12,105 bases of DNA, from contig CAMWUP010000035.1 in assembly GCA_947177465.1 (NCBI GenBank), forward strand, positions 1 through 12,105, read 5' to 3'. The translations under genes were made by a program, and so were the position numbers. Below, piece after piece: positions 6,392-12,105 of this stretch. Every line of letters begins with the position of its first letter. The stretch's first letter is position 1. This DNA comes from an uncultured Lachnospiraceae bacterium (GTDB taxonomy: Bacteria > Bacillota > Clostridia > Lachnospirales > Lachnospiraceae). The notes under the pieces are model-generated. The model saw only the letters and a program-made list of their open reading frames with translations. It did not search any database and was not told the origin of the DNA.

Positions 6392-6450
6392 GCGGCAAGA
6401 GAACAGGCTGCCAAACGGACGTCCCCGCTGCAACCCTAAACTCTCGCCGC
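6392..6450 (-). promoter_or_regulatory. Large stem-loop in the GH43/phosphorylase intergenic gap
   Basis: In the 105-base gap, a 10-base arm GCGGCGAGAG (minus strand, 6450-6441) pairs with CTCTTGCCGC (6401-6392) with one G-U pair, enclosing 39 bases that include the palindrome GGACGTCC. No T-run follows, so it is not a standard terminator. An mRNA-processing or stability element that sets the level of the last gene is one possibility. Confidence 0.45.
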
Positions 6451-6458
6451 AAAACTAA

Positions 6459-7991
6459 CTACTCAAGCTCTTCAAATACAAAACACTCCGCCTTCACAAA
6501 GCCGCCTTCCCCTTCGCCTTCGTGAATCGCGAAAAGTCCGGCTTTGACGCCGACCCATCGCCCCGGCGTTGCTTCAATTACTTCACCTGCTTTGACGTAG
6601 TCCGTACCATCCGTGCTGTATGCGAAGGATACTTTCCATTCATCTTCCACATACATTCTAAGGTACACTGTCTCTTCCTTCAGTACGGCACAAGCCGTTT
6701 CCGTCTCATTGTGCTTCGTCCACTCACCGGTGCGCTGCACAAGCTTCTTCTCTCCGTTTTCCTGTTTTACGGCAAAATCCGTATAGACGCCGCCTAGGGA
6801 CACCATGCCGCAGACGTCTCCATCCTTCATGCCTGCAAGCTGCAGCTTTGTTGTAATCTGAAATTGTGGCGCGGGCCATTTCTGCAAAAGCAGATTCGGC
6901 ACGTCGCAGGTCTGTGTCTCTTTCTCACTGTTCTGCGCATACAGCGTGAGCATACCGCCTTCCAAAGCGTACCATTCCTTTTTATAGTTGGCATTCCACT
7001 GCCATTGCAGCCCCAGCTTTTCTCCTTCAAACAAATCGGATTCCTCCGGCGCGCAGATTGGATATTCTCTGCCCACATCCGGCTTTTTATACTGCATAAC
7101 CGGCTCTCCGCAGCCGTTTTCGTCCGCATTGACGCCGATAACCGGCCAGTCGTCCACCCAGCGCATAGGCTGCAGATGTACGATTCGTCCTGCATTTCCC
7201 ACATCCTGAAAATGCAAAAACCAGTCTTCACCTGATGGAGTGTCCACCCATGCGCCTTGATGCGGTCCGTTTACGGCGCTTGCGCCCTGATGCAGCACTA
7301 TTTTTTCCTCATAAGGTCCCCAGATATTGCGGGAACGGAGTACCGTCTGCCAGCCCGGTTTTACGCCGCCTGCCGGTGCAAAGATATAATAATAGCCATT
7401 GCGCTTATACAGCTTCGGCCCTTCAATCGTAGGCTGCGTCTCATTGCCGTCAAATACATGCCTGCCGTCGCCCAGTACGCCGCTGCAGTCCGGCTCAATG
7501 GGGGACAGGTGCAGAATGCTCTTAAAGCCGATTCTGCTCCTTGCGAATGCCGTCACCATATATGCCTGTCCGTCGTCGTCCCAAAAGGGGCATGGGTCTA
7601 TCCAGCCTGTTACCTTGCGCACGCACACCGGTTCCTCCCACCCCTCAAAGGGATTGCGGCTCTTCACCATAAAAATGCCCTCGTCCGGCATGGGAATAAA
7701 CACATAGAAAACACCGTCATGATACCGGATAGCGGGCGCCCACGCGCCGCAGCCGTGAAGCGGCTTATCATAAGTATCAAAAGGCAGCTTTTCCATCGCA
7801 TACCCAATTACACGCCAGTTTACCAAATCCTTGGAATGGAGTACCGGCACGGAAGGCGCATTGCAGAAAGAGGATGCCACCATAAAGTAATCCTCTCCCA
7901 CCCTGATTGCATCCGGATCCGAATAATCTGTGTACAAAATCGGATTGGAATATGTCCCGTCGCCATTATCGGCAGTCCACATTTTTTTCAT
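6459..7991 (-). CDS. Intracellular GH43 glycosidase (beta-xylosidase / alpha-L-arabinofuranosidase type)
   Basis: A 510-residue cytoplasmic glycoside hydrolase, inverting, acting on arabinosyl or xylosyl residues of imported plant oligosaccharides. The five-bladed propeller occupies about residues 14-300 with the expected catalytic triad: Asp25 in YSDPDAI (base), Asp132 in GWIDPCPFWDDDG (pKa modulator) and Glu190 in TIEGPKLY (acid). Residues from about 315 to the end look like the C-terminal beta-sandwich common in this group (GLQWQWNAN, then beta-rich sequence with YLRMYVEDEWKVSFAYSTDG). The layout resembles GH43 subfamily 12 from memory. No signal peptide is present. The ATG at 7991 is 3 bases after the GH105 stop, with AGGAGG 9 bases upstream inside that gene, so the two are tightly coupled. 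Substrate (arabinan versus xylan) is unresolved; the GH105 partner favours pectic side chains. Confidence 0.92.
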   Translation of the reverse strand: MKKMWTADNGDGTYSNPILYTDYSDPDAIRVGEDYFMVASSFCNAPSVPVLHSKDLVNWRVIGYAMEKLPFDTYDKPLHGCGAWAPAIRYHDGVFYVFIPMPDEGIFMVKSRNPFEGWEEPVCVRKVTGWIDPCPFWDDDGQAYMVTAFARSRIGFKSILHLSPIEPDCSGVLGDGRHVFDGNETQPTIEGPKLYKRNGYYYIFAPAGGVKPGWQTVLRSRNIWGPYEEKIVLHQGASAVNGPHQGAWVDTPSGEDWFLHFQDVGNAGRIVHLQPMRWVDDWPVIGVNADENGCGEPVMQYKKPDVGREYPICAPEESDLFEGEKLGLQWQWNANYKKEWYALEGGMLTLYAQNSEKETQTCDVPNLLLQKWPAPQFQITTKLQLAGMKDGDVCGMVSLGGVYTDFAVKQENGEKKLVQRTGEWTKHNETETACAVLKEETVYLRMYVEDEWKVSFAYSTDGTDYVKAGEVIEATPGRWVGVKAGLFAIHEGEGEGGFVKAECFVFEELE

Positions 7992-7994
7992 TGA

Positions 7995-9128
7995 CTATAA
8001 CCTCCTGATTTCCGTATAAGCCAGCAGGAAAGGTCCTACGCCCTTTGCATCGTCTTCCACAATGGGCTCGGACATATAATATGCAAAACTGCCGTCTCTT
8101 TTTAAATTGCTCGCCGGTCCCAAGCCTGCAACCAGACAGATGCCGCCCAAATGCAGCTTACCGTCCTCAGTCTTCATATACTTACCGCGGATGCCGTCAA
8201 ATGCCTTCACACCATATTCCCTGTAGCTCTCAGGCAAAAATCCCAAACGTACGCCGCGCAGTATGGAAAAGGCAAGAATAGCGCTGCCGCTGGTTTCTAA
8301 ATAATTCGGCTCTTTGCCGCCGAGCGCCGGAAGCTGATACCACATGCCGCTCTCATCCTGATATTTTAACAGAGAATCAATCAGCTCTTTAAATACCTTC
8401 TTTAAATTCTCATATTCGGTCTCAAAGCCCTCCGGCTCCGTCTTGCTTAAGGTATCTAAAAGCGCCATGGAATACCAGCCGATGGCACGCAGCCAGAAAT
8501 TCTTTGACAGTCCTGTTTCCTTGTCGCACCAGAAGATGGACTTGGATGCATCATAGCCGTGATAATACAAACCGGTTTCTTCATCGCGCATATATTTTAC
8601 TACATTGGCAAACTGTCCGAAAATATCGGCATAATTCTTCCTGTCGTTAAACTTCGTCTCGTATTCCATATAGAAGGGCTGCCCCATATACAAGCCGTCC
8701 AGCCATACCTGATTGGGGTAAATTTTCTTGTGCCAGAAATTGCCCTCCTCCGTTCTGGGCTGTCCTTTAATCTGGCTGTAAATCAAATCAATCGCTTTTC
8801 TGTACTTTTCTTTTCCCGTGATATCATAAAGCTGGAACAGAGTCTTTCCCGCATTTACATTGTCGATATTGTATTCCTCCACAGAATATCCGGCAATCGT
8901 GCCGTCCTCCTGCACCCTGTGATTGATAAAAGCATCCGCAAAGTCCAGATACTTTTTCTCCCCTGTTGTGTTGTAGGTCTCTAAAAGCGCCAGAATCATA
9001 CATCCGTCTATGTAATTCCAGCCTGCCTTCAACCCGCTTTTCGCCTTCTCAATATTCCATACCGGAACGTCCAGCGTACTTCTTTCAATCAATTCGTCAA
9101 TATACTGCTCAATAACTGGTATCTGCAT
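7995..9128 (-). CDS. GH105 unsaturated (rhamno)galacturonyl hydrolase
   Basis: A 377-residue cytoplasmic (alpha/alpha)6-barrel enzyme of the YteR/RhiN type, which hydrates and releases the unsaturated uronic acid from the non-reducing end of oligosaccharides made by pectate or rhamnogalacturonan lyases. The catalytic Asp is seen as D144 in YPNQVWLDGLYMG and the second active-site Asp as D89 in YNIDNVNAGK, almost the same numbers as in YteR. WNYIDGCMILAL (37-48) and YLETSGSAILAF are further family blocks. Length is normal. The frame begins at an ATG at 9140, but GGAGG lies only 5 bases before the in-frame ATG at 9128, and no ribosome binding site precedes the first, so the start is placed at 9128. 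It is the first gene of the catabolic operon, under the promoter at 9184-9212. Confidence 0.92.
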   Translation of the reverse strand: MQIPVIEQYIDELIERSTLDVPVWNIEKAKSGLKAGWNYIDGCMILALLETYNTTGEKKYLDFADAFINHRVQEDGTIAGYSVEEYNIDNVNAGKTLFQLYDITGKEKYRKAIDLIYSQIKGQPRTEEGNFWHKKIYPNQVWLDGLYMGQPFYMEYETKFNDRKNYADIFGQFANVVKYMRDEETGLYYHGYDASKSIFWCDKETGLSKNFWLRAIGWYSMALLDTLSKTEPEGFETEYENLKKVFKELIDSLLKYQDESGMWYQLPALGGKEPNYLETSGSAILAFSILRGVRLGFLPESYREYGVKAFDGIRGKYMKTEDGKLHLGGICLVAGLGPASNLKRDGSFAYYMSEPIVEDDAKGVGPFLLAYTEIRRL

Positions 9129-9162
9129 TTTATCCTCCATTCCGAAGCGTCACAAATTTGTT

Positions 9163-9176
9163 TGTAAGTGCTTTCA
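9163..9176. promoter_or_regulatory. cre-like operator (CcpA or other LacI-family site)
   Basis: TGTAAGTGCTTTCA fits the catabolite-responsive element consensus TGWAANCGNTNWCA at 13 of 14 positions; one of the two central CG bases differs. It is a near-perfect palindrome. It lies just downstream of the minus-strand -10 box, over the expected transcription start of the GH105 operon, where binding would block initiation. CcpA repression by preferred sugars, or a local LacI-type regulator, is inferred. Confidence 0.6.
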
Positions 9177-9183
9177 TAGTTTA

Positions 9184-9212
9184 ATTTTACAGGTAAAACA
9201 AACGGTCGTCAA
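9184..9212 (-). promoter_or_regulatory. Sigma-A promoter of the GH105-GH43-phosphorylase operon
   Basis: On the minus strand TTGACG (9212-9207), a 17-base spacer and TAAAAT (9189-9184) match consensus at 5 of 6 positions each. The 5' untranslated leader to the chosen GH105 start would be roughly 50 bases. Confidence 0.75.
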
Positions 9213-9218
9213 TGGATT

Positions 9219-9247
9219 TTGCATTTTTTTCCTAAAAGTGATATAAT
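9219..9247 (+). promoter_or_regulatory. Extended -10 promoter of the glycosyltransferase-plsY operon
   Basis: A perfect TATAAT at 9242-9247, preceded by TGA (extended -10 TGnTATAAT), with TTGCAT (9219-9224) 17 bases upstream as a weak -35. The leader to the ATG at 9296 is about 40 bases. It is divergent from the GH105 promoter; the two promoters occupy adjacent, non-overlapping DNA. Confidence 0.7.
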
Positions 9248-9295
9248 CCCCTGTAAGTCATACTGAAACCATAACTGCAAAGGATTACGACTATT

Positions 9296-10426
9296 ATGAA
9301 AGTACTGATTTTATCCTCAGCCACAGGCGGCGGTCACAATGCTGCCGGCGCCGCCGTACAGGAAGCCTTGCTAAACGCCGGACATGAATCCGTTATGATG
9401 GATATGTTCCTCTTATCCAGCGCACGTACGGCAAGGCTGGTCGGTCAGTCCTATGTCAGGATTGCCCGCGGCGTCCCGCGCGTTTTCGGCATGCTCTACC
9501 GTCTGGGAAGCTTTATCAGCTCCAGCCGCCGCAAGTCCCCTGTATACTATGCCAACGGGCTGATGGCCAAAAAACTGCATGCTTATCTGGAGCAGAATCC
9601 TTACGACGCCATCGTGATGCCCCATCTGTTTCCGGCCGAGACAGTCACCTATATGAAGCGGCACGATATGGCGCTTCCGCTCACTGTTGCCGTTGCTACG
9701 GATTACACCTGCATCCCTTTCTGGGAAGAGACAGAGTGTGACTATTACATCATTCCCCACAGGGATTTAACAGAAGAATATACACGAAAAAAAATGCCTG
9801 CGGACAGACTGCTCCCCTACGGAATTCCTGTCAGGGAAGCCTTCCTTAAAAAAACTGACAAGGAGCTTGCCAAAAAAAATCTGGAGCTTCCTCCCGACAA
9901 GCCGGTGTATCTGGTCATGAGCGGCAGCATGGGCTTTGGCAAAATCCATATTTTTGCCTACGAACTGGTTCGCAGCCTGAAAAACGGGGAGCATGTGGTA
10001 ATTATCTGCGGCAGCAACAAAAAGCTTAAACGCCAGCTAAAGCGACTCTTTTCCCATACGCCCAACGTACATATCATCGGTTACACAAACAATGTTGCCG
10101 ATTATATGGCAGCGTGCGACGTTATTTATACAAAGCCCGGCGGACTGACTACTACTGAGGCGCTCAACAGCAATGTGCCCATTGTACACACTGCGCCAAT
10201 CCCCGGCTGCGAGACAAAAAACAGGGAATTTTTTGTTTCACGCGGTATGTCCATCGCGGCTGAACATATCCATACCCAGATAAAACAGGGCAGGCTGCTT
10301 GTCGAAAATCCGGAAATCCGAAATGGAATGCAGTCGGCGCAAAAGCAAAACGTGATTCCCGATTCCGCAAAAAGGATTTGTGAATTTTTAGAACAACAGA
10401 CCGCAAAAGAAGGGAAAATGCCATGA
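9296..10426 (+). CDS. MGDG-synthase-like diacylglycerol glycosyltransferase (GT28, UgtP-like)
   Basis: A 376-residue membrane-associated enzyme that transfers a sugar from a UDP donor to diacylglycerol, making glycolipids (and, in relatives, the lipoteichoic acid anchor). The N-terminal Rossmann half begins LSSATGGGHNAAG (6-18), typical of MGDG synthases, with the family helix around RLVGQSYVRIARG. The linker then contains VATDYTCIPFWEE (133-145). The C-terminal GT28 half has SGSMGFGKI (209-217), ICGSNKKLKRQL (237-248) and the donor-binding YTKPGGLTTTEAL (278-290). The ATG at 9296 has AAAGGA 11 bases upstream. Its stop overlaps the plsY start (ATGA), pairing glycolipid formation with phosphatidic acid supply. 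Whether the product is mono- or diglycosyl lipid, and whether glucose or galactose, is not readable. Confidence 0.88.
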   Translation: MKVLILSSATGGGHNAAGAAVQEALLNAGHESVMMDMFLLSSARTARLVGQSYVRIARGVPRVFGMLYRLGSFISSSRRKSPVYYANGLMAKKLHAYLEQNPYDAIVMPHLFPAETVTYMKRHDMALPLTVAVATDYTCIPFWEETECDYYIIPHRDLTEEYTRKKMPADRLLPYGIPVREAFLKKTDKELAKKNLELPPDKPVYLVMSGSMGFGKIHIFAYELVRSLKNGEHVVIICGSNKKLKRQLKRLFSHTPNVHIIGYTNNVADYMAACDVIYTKPGGLTTTEALNSNVPIVHTAPIPGCETKNREFFVSRGMSIAAEHIHTQIKQGRLLVENPEIRNGMQSAQKQNVIPDSAKRICEFLEQQTAKEGKMP

Positions 10427-11052
10427 AATATTTTATTTACATGATACTTGGCTATTTATCCGGAAGCGTTATGTACGCTTACCTGATTCCAAAAATAATA
10501 AAGCACATTGATGTACGAGAGCTCTCTGAGGACGGCAATCCGGGAGCCGCCAACGCCTTTCTCCACGCCGGAATCCCCGTCGGTATTGTGGTTATCCTGT
10601 GTGAGCTTTTAAAGGGTGCGGTTCCTGTATGGGCGGCTGCGCGAAGCCTGAGCATTTCACATCTGCTTTTCGCACCTGTTATGGCGGCGCCCGTCCTCGG
10701 TCATGCCTTCCCGCTCTTTTTTGGCAAAAAAGGCGGCGGTAAGGCTATCGCCGTATCCTTCGGCGTGCTTATAGGACTGGCTCCGAACTTAAATCCTGCG
10801 CTTACACTCGCCGCACTCTACATCCTGTTTTCACTTATCATTGTCATCAAGCCCCACTTTTTCCGCTCGGTTATCACCTTCCTTTTGTTTGCCGTATTAT
10901 GCATTTTAGACAACGAGCTTCCCAAGTCTGTGGCTGTCGGCGGCTTTCTGCTCTCCGGCATTGTCATCCGGCAGCATTTTATCAGATACAAGGGCGAACA
11001 CATTGACATTGTCTTTCCCATCCACAGACTGTTTAAAAGCAGGACTGAGTAA
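10423..11052 (+). CDS. plsY: PlsY-type acyl-phosphate:glycerol-3-phosphate acyltransferase, divergent
   Basis: A 209-residue integral membrane protein with at least five hydrophobic segments. PlsY transfers an acyl group from acyl phosphate to glycerol-3-phosphate, the first step of phospholipid synthesis. The three family motifs are recognisable in order: SGSVMYAYLI (13-22), EDGNPGAANAF (36-46) and GHAFPLFFGKKGGGKAIA (93-110). Motif 2 normally reads like GSGNxGATNxxR; here the Ser is replaced and the Arg after the Asn is absent, and motif 3 ends GGGKAIA rather than GGKGVAT, so this is a divergent member, possibly a paralogue of a housekeeping plsY elsewhere. It is translationally coupled to the glycosyltransferase by ATGA. 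The stop codon lies in the loop of a hairpin that also covers the end of the convergent regulator gene. Confidence 0.82.
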   Translation: MKYFIYMILGYLSGSVMYAYLIPKIIKHIDVRELSEDGNPGAANAFLHAGIPVGIVVILCELLKGAVPVWAAARSLSISHLLFAPVMAAPVLGHAFPLFFGKKGGGKAIAVSFGVLIGLAPNLNPALTLAALYILFSLIIVIKPHFFRSVITFLLFAVLCILDNELPKSVAVGGFLLSGIVIRQHFIRYKGEHIDIVFPIHRLFKSRTE

Positions 11053-11066
11053 ACGCTCATCCTGCT
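11038..11066. terminator. Bidirectional hairpin shared by the convergent plsY and regulator genes
   Basis: AGCAGGA (11038-11044) pairs with TCCTGCT (11060-11066), and TGAG (11046-11049) with CTCA (11056-11059), giving an 11-bp stem with one bulged C and a 6-base loop. The plsY stop (11050-11052) is in the loop and the regulator stop (11059-11057) in one arm. TTTT follows on the minus strand and TTTG on the plus strand, so termination should be better for the regulator gene. Confidence 0.65.
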
Positions 11067-11746
11067 TTGTAGCCTGTACCCCAGACTGCCTTTATATATT
11101 GAGGCTCTTTGGGGTTTTCTTCTATTTTTTCCCTGATGTGGTGTATGTGCACTGCTATGGTGTTATCCGCGCCGATAGGCTTCATATGCCAGATAGCCTC
11201 ATAAATCTGACTAATCGAAAACACCTTTCCTTTCTCTTTTACCAGAAGCTTCACAATCTCATATTCGATGGGGGTAAGGCGTACCTCTCTTTCCTTCACA
11301 AACACTCTCTTACTTATATCGTCTATCATCAAATCGTCTGCACGGTATATCTTTTCCTTTTTTTCGGAAATGTCCGCCATTCTGGTATAACGTCTGAGTC
11401 TTGATTTCGCCCTCGCAAGCAGCTCCAGCGGACTACAGTCCGAATAGGAAATACAGTCATCCGCTCCCGCCTCCAGCACTTCTATTTTTTTCATTTCATC
11501 GTCCTGTTTTGTAAGCACGACAATCGGAATACTGCTGTTCTTTCGCACTTCCTGCACTGTGCGGGCGACATCCTCGCCGCTGCCGTCAAACCCCAGAAAA
11601 AGAAGGTGCGGCTGCCGCCCGCTCATCAGACGGTACAGTTCATCCGGCGTATCCGCCTCCAGCACTTCATAATTTTCCCCTGCAAATAAATGCCGCATTG
11701 TCTCCATCATTTCTATATGATTGCCATAAATTAATATGCTGTCCAC
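11057..11746 (-). CDS. Orphan OmpR/PhoB-family response regulator with degenerate receiver
   Basis: A 229-residue DNA-binding regulator. The C-terminal winged helix (about 130-229) looks fully functional: LTPIEYEIVKLLVKEKGKVF, then IWHMKP, DNTIAVHIHHIREKIE and the wing IKAVWGTGYKAG. The receiver half keeps the fold (ILIY start, PIVVLT with the switch Thr, VLEAGADDCI) but not the chemistry. The acidic pair after the first strand is Gly8-Asn9 (ILIYGNH), the phospho-acceptor position is Gly52 (LLFLGFDG), and the conserved Lys of the last strand is replaced (CISYSDCSP). It therefore probably works without phosphorylation. No histidine kinase lies next to it. The GTG at 11746 has AGGAG 8 bases upstream. 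It is convergent with plsY, and target genes are unknown; self-regulation or control of the neighbouring lipid or VanZ genes is possible. Confidence 0.88.
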   Translation of the reverse strand: MDSILIYGNHIEMMETMRHLFAGENYEVLEADTPDELYRLMSGRQPHLLFLGFDGSGEDVARTVQEVRKNSSIPIVVLTKQDDEMKKIEVLEAGADDCISYSDCSPLELLARAKSRLRRYTRMADISEKKEKIYRADDLMIDDISKRVFVKEREVRLTPIEYEIVKLLVKEKGKVFSISQIYEAIWHMKPIGADNTIAVHIHHIREKIEENPKEPQYIKAVWGTGYKAG

Positions 11747-11788
11747 CCAGCCTTCTCCTCTCCGCCAAATTTCTATTTATCCCCTTTT

Positions 11789-11810
11789 ATTATACTGCTG
11801 TCCATGTCAA
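11789..11810 (-). promoter_or_regulatory. Candidate promoter region of the regulator gene
   Basis: On the minus strand a perfect TATAAT (11794-11789) lies about 43 bases before the GTG start. A perfect TTGACA (11810-11805) is present but only 10 bases upstream of it, too close for a normal pair; at 17 bases there is no good -35. The -10 box is probably used, perhaps with an activator. Confidence 0.4.
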
Positions 11811-11832
11811 AACTGGTACTGTTAATTTTGCG

Positions 11833-11869
11833 AAAAAAAACTGTAAAACCCTTTTTGGAATTTTACAGT
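11833..11869 (-). terminator. Rho-independent terminator of the VanZ gene
   Basis: On the minus strand ACTGTAAAA (11869-11861) pairs perfectly with TTTTACAGT (11848-11840), with additional C-G pairs towards an AAAAA loop, and a run of eight T follows. The VanZ stop codon (TAA, 11865-11863) is inside the first arm. It insulates the regulator promoter from VanZ transcription. Confidence 0.85.
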
Positions 11870-12105
11870 TTGCCAGCATCTTTCACTTTTTTCTTTACCA
11901 GAAGCTTCATCAACGCAAAACAAAGATAACCGATAAGGGTTCCCAGCCCGTTTAATAGAATATCATCCACGTCAAAAATACCGAATGCGCTGAAAAGCTG
12001 GAACAGCTCGATTCCTAAAATGAAAAGCAGCGCCGTTGCCATACAGATAAACAAATTCTCAAAGATTATGTAAAGCCTCGGCAGCATATACCCAAGTGGG
12101 ATGAA
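11863..12105 (-). CDS. VanZ-family membrane protein, C-terminal part
   Basis: 80 codons are visible and the frame stays open to the right edge (FIPLGYMLPRLY at the edge), so the gene starts outside the window; the Met at 12087 is internal. The pattern is that of the VanZ domain end: a hydrophobic helix with GIELFQLF, then the signature GIFDVDDILLNGLGTLIGYL, a last helix, and a basic tail (KLLVKKKVKD). VanZ proteins are small integral membrane proteins of poorly known function; the namesake gives slight teicoplanin resistance, but most homologues are unrelated to glycopeptide resistance. The gene ends in a strong terminator. Confidence 0.88.
   Translation of the reverse strand, partial: FIPLGYMLPRLYIIFENLFICMATALLFILGIELFQLFSAFGIFDVDDILLNGLGTLIGYLCFALMKLLVKKKVKDAGKL

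Noticed and set aside
6354..6452. N-terminal extension of the nucleoside phosphorylase by 33 codons
   Set aside because: The extension begins with a TTG, lies across the intergenic stem-loop, has Arg/Pro-rich non-family sequence, and is followed by a good ribosome binding site and ATG at 6353.
7257..7994. Plus-strand 245-codon frame opposite the GH43 gene
   Set aside because: It lies entirely antisense to a gene with clear catalytic motifs, contains no family pattern, and is rich in Cys/His/Arg as expected for a shadow frame.
11863..12105. VanZ gene as evidence of a vancomycin-resistance cluster
   Set aside because: VanZ-domain proteins are common in Firmicutes without resistance, and no vanA/vanH/vanX-type gene is in the window; the nearby regulator also lacks a phosphorylation site.

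Overview
The window looks like a chromosomal segment of a low-GC Gram-positive gut anaerobe, most likely a Lachnospiraceae-type Clostridium relative. This rests on the strong AGGAGG-type ribosome binding sites, the gene types (intracellular GH43 and GH105 hydrolases, an MGDG-synthase-like GT28 enzyme, PlsY, VanZ), and the abundance of small accessory genes. The genus cannot be named from the sequence alone. Most genes are on the minus strand; only the glycolipid/PlsY pair (9296-11052) is on the plus strand.

Layout by position. (1) 1-2171, minus: a MATE-family exporter followed, with an ATGA overlap, by a type I L-asparaginase that runs off the left edge. (2) About 2200-5590: an island visibly richer in A+T than both flanks. 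It holds a tightly coupled three-gene cassette (2216-3615: a DUF4869-like protein, a 133-aa P-loop NTPase, and a 184-aa protein with a C-terminal cysteine cluster). Next comes about 1.3 kb of gene wreckage (3616-4903), in which I recognise a chloramphenicol-phosphotransferase-like pseudogene fused to the C-terminal end of a CFI-box protein. The island ends with a DUF6756-like small protein (4904-5440) and another relict reading frame (5456-5584). (3) 5592-9128, minus: a catabolic operon of GH105 unsaturated glycuronyl hydrolase, GH43 glycosidase and a nucleoside-phosphorylase-family protein, driven by a good sigma-A promoter with a cre-like palindrome over the predicted start point. It probably processes plant cell-wall (pectin/arabinan side-chain) oligosaccharides inside the cell. 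(4) 9296-11052, plus: a diacylglycerol glycosyltransferase translationally coupled to a divergent PlsY, suggesting membrane lipid and glycolipid synthesis, transcribed divergently from the catabolic operon. (5) 11057-12105, minus: an orphan OmpR-type regulator whose receiver domain has lost nearly all phosphorylation residues, then the C-terminal part of a VanZ-family membrane protein with a strong terminator.

The parts most worth a second look are the three-gene cassette (a small P-loop NTPase system of unknown function in an accessory island), the phosphorylation-dead response regulator, and the CPT/CFI-box chimeric wreckage. Motif and family statements were made by reading translations and from memory of families; no database search was run.
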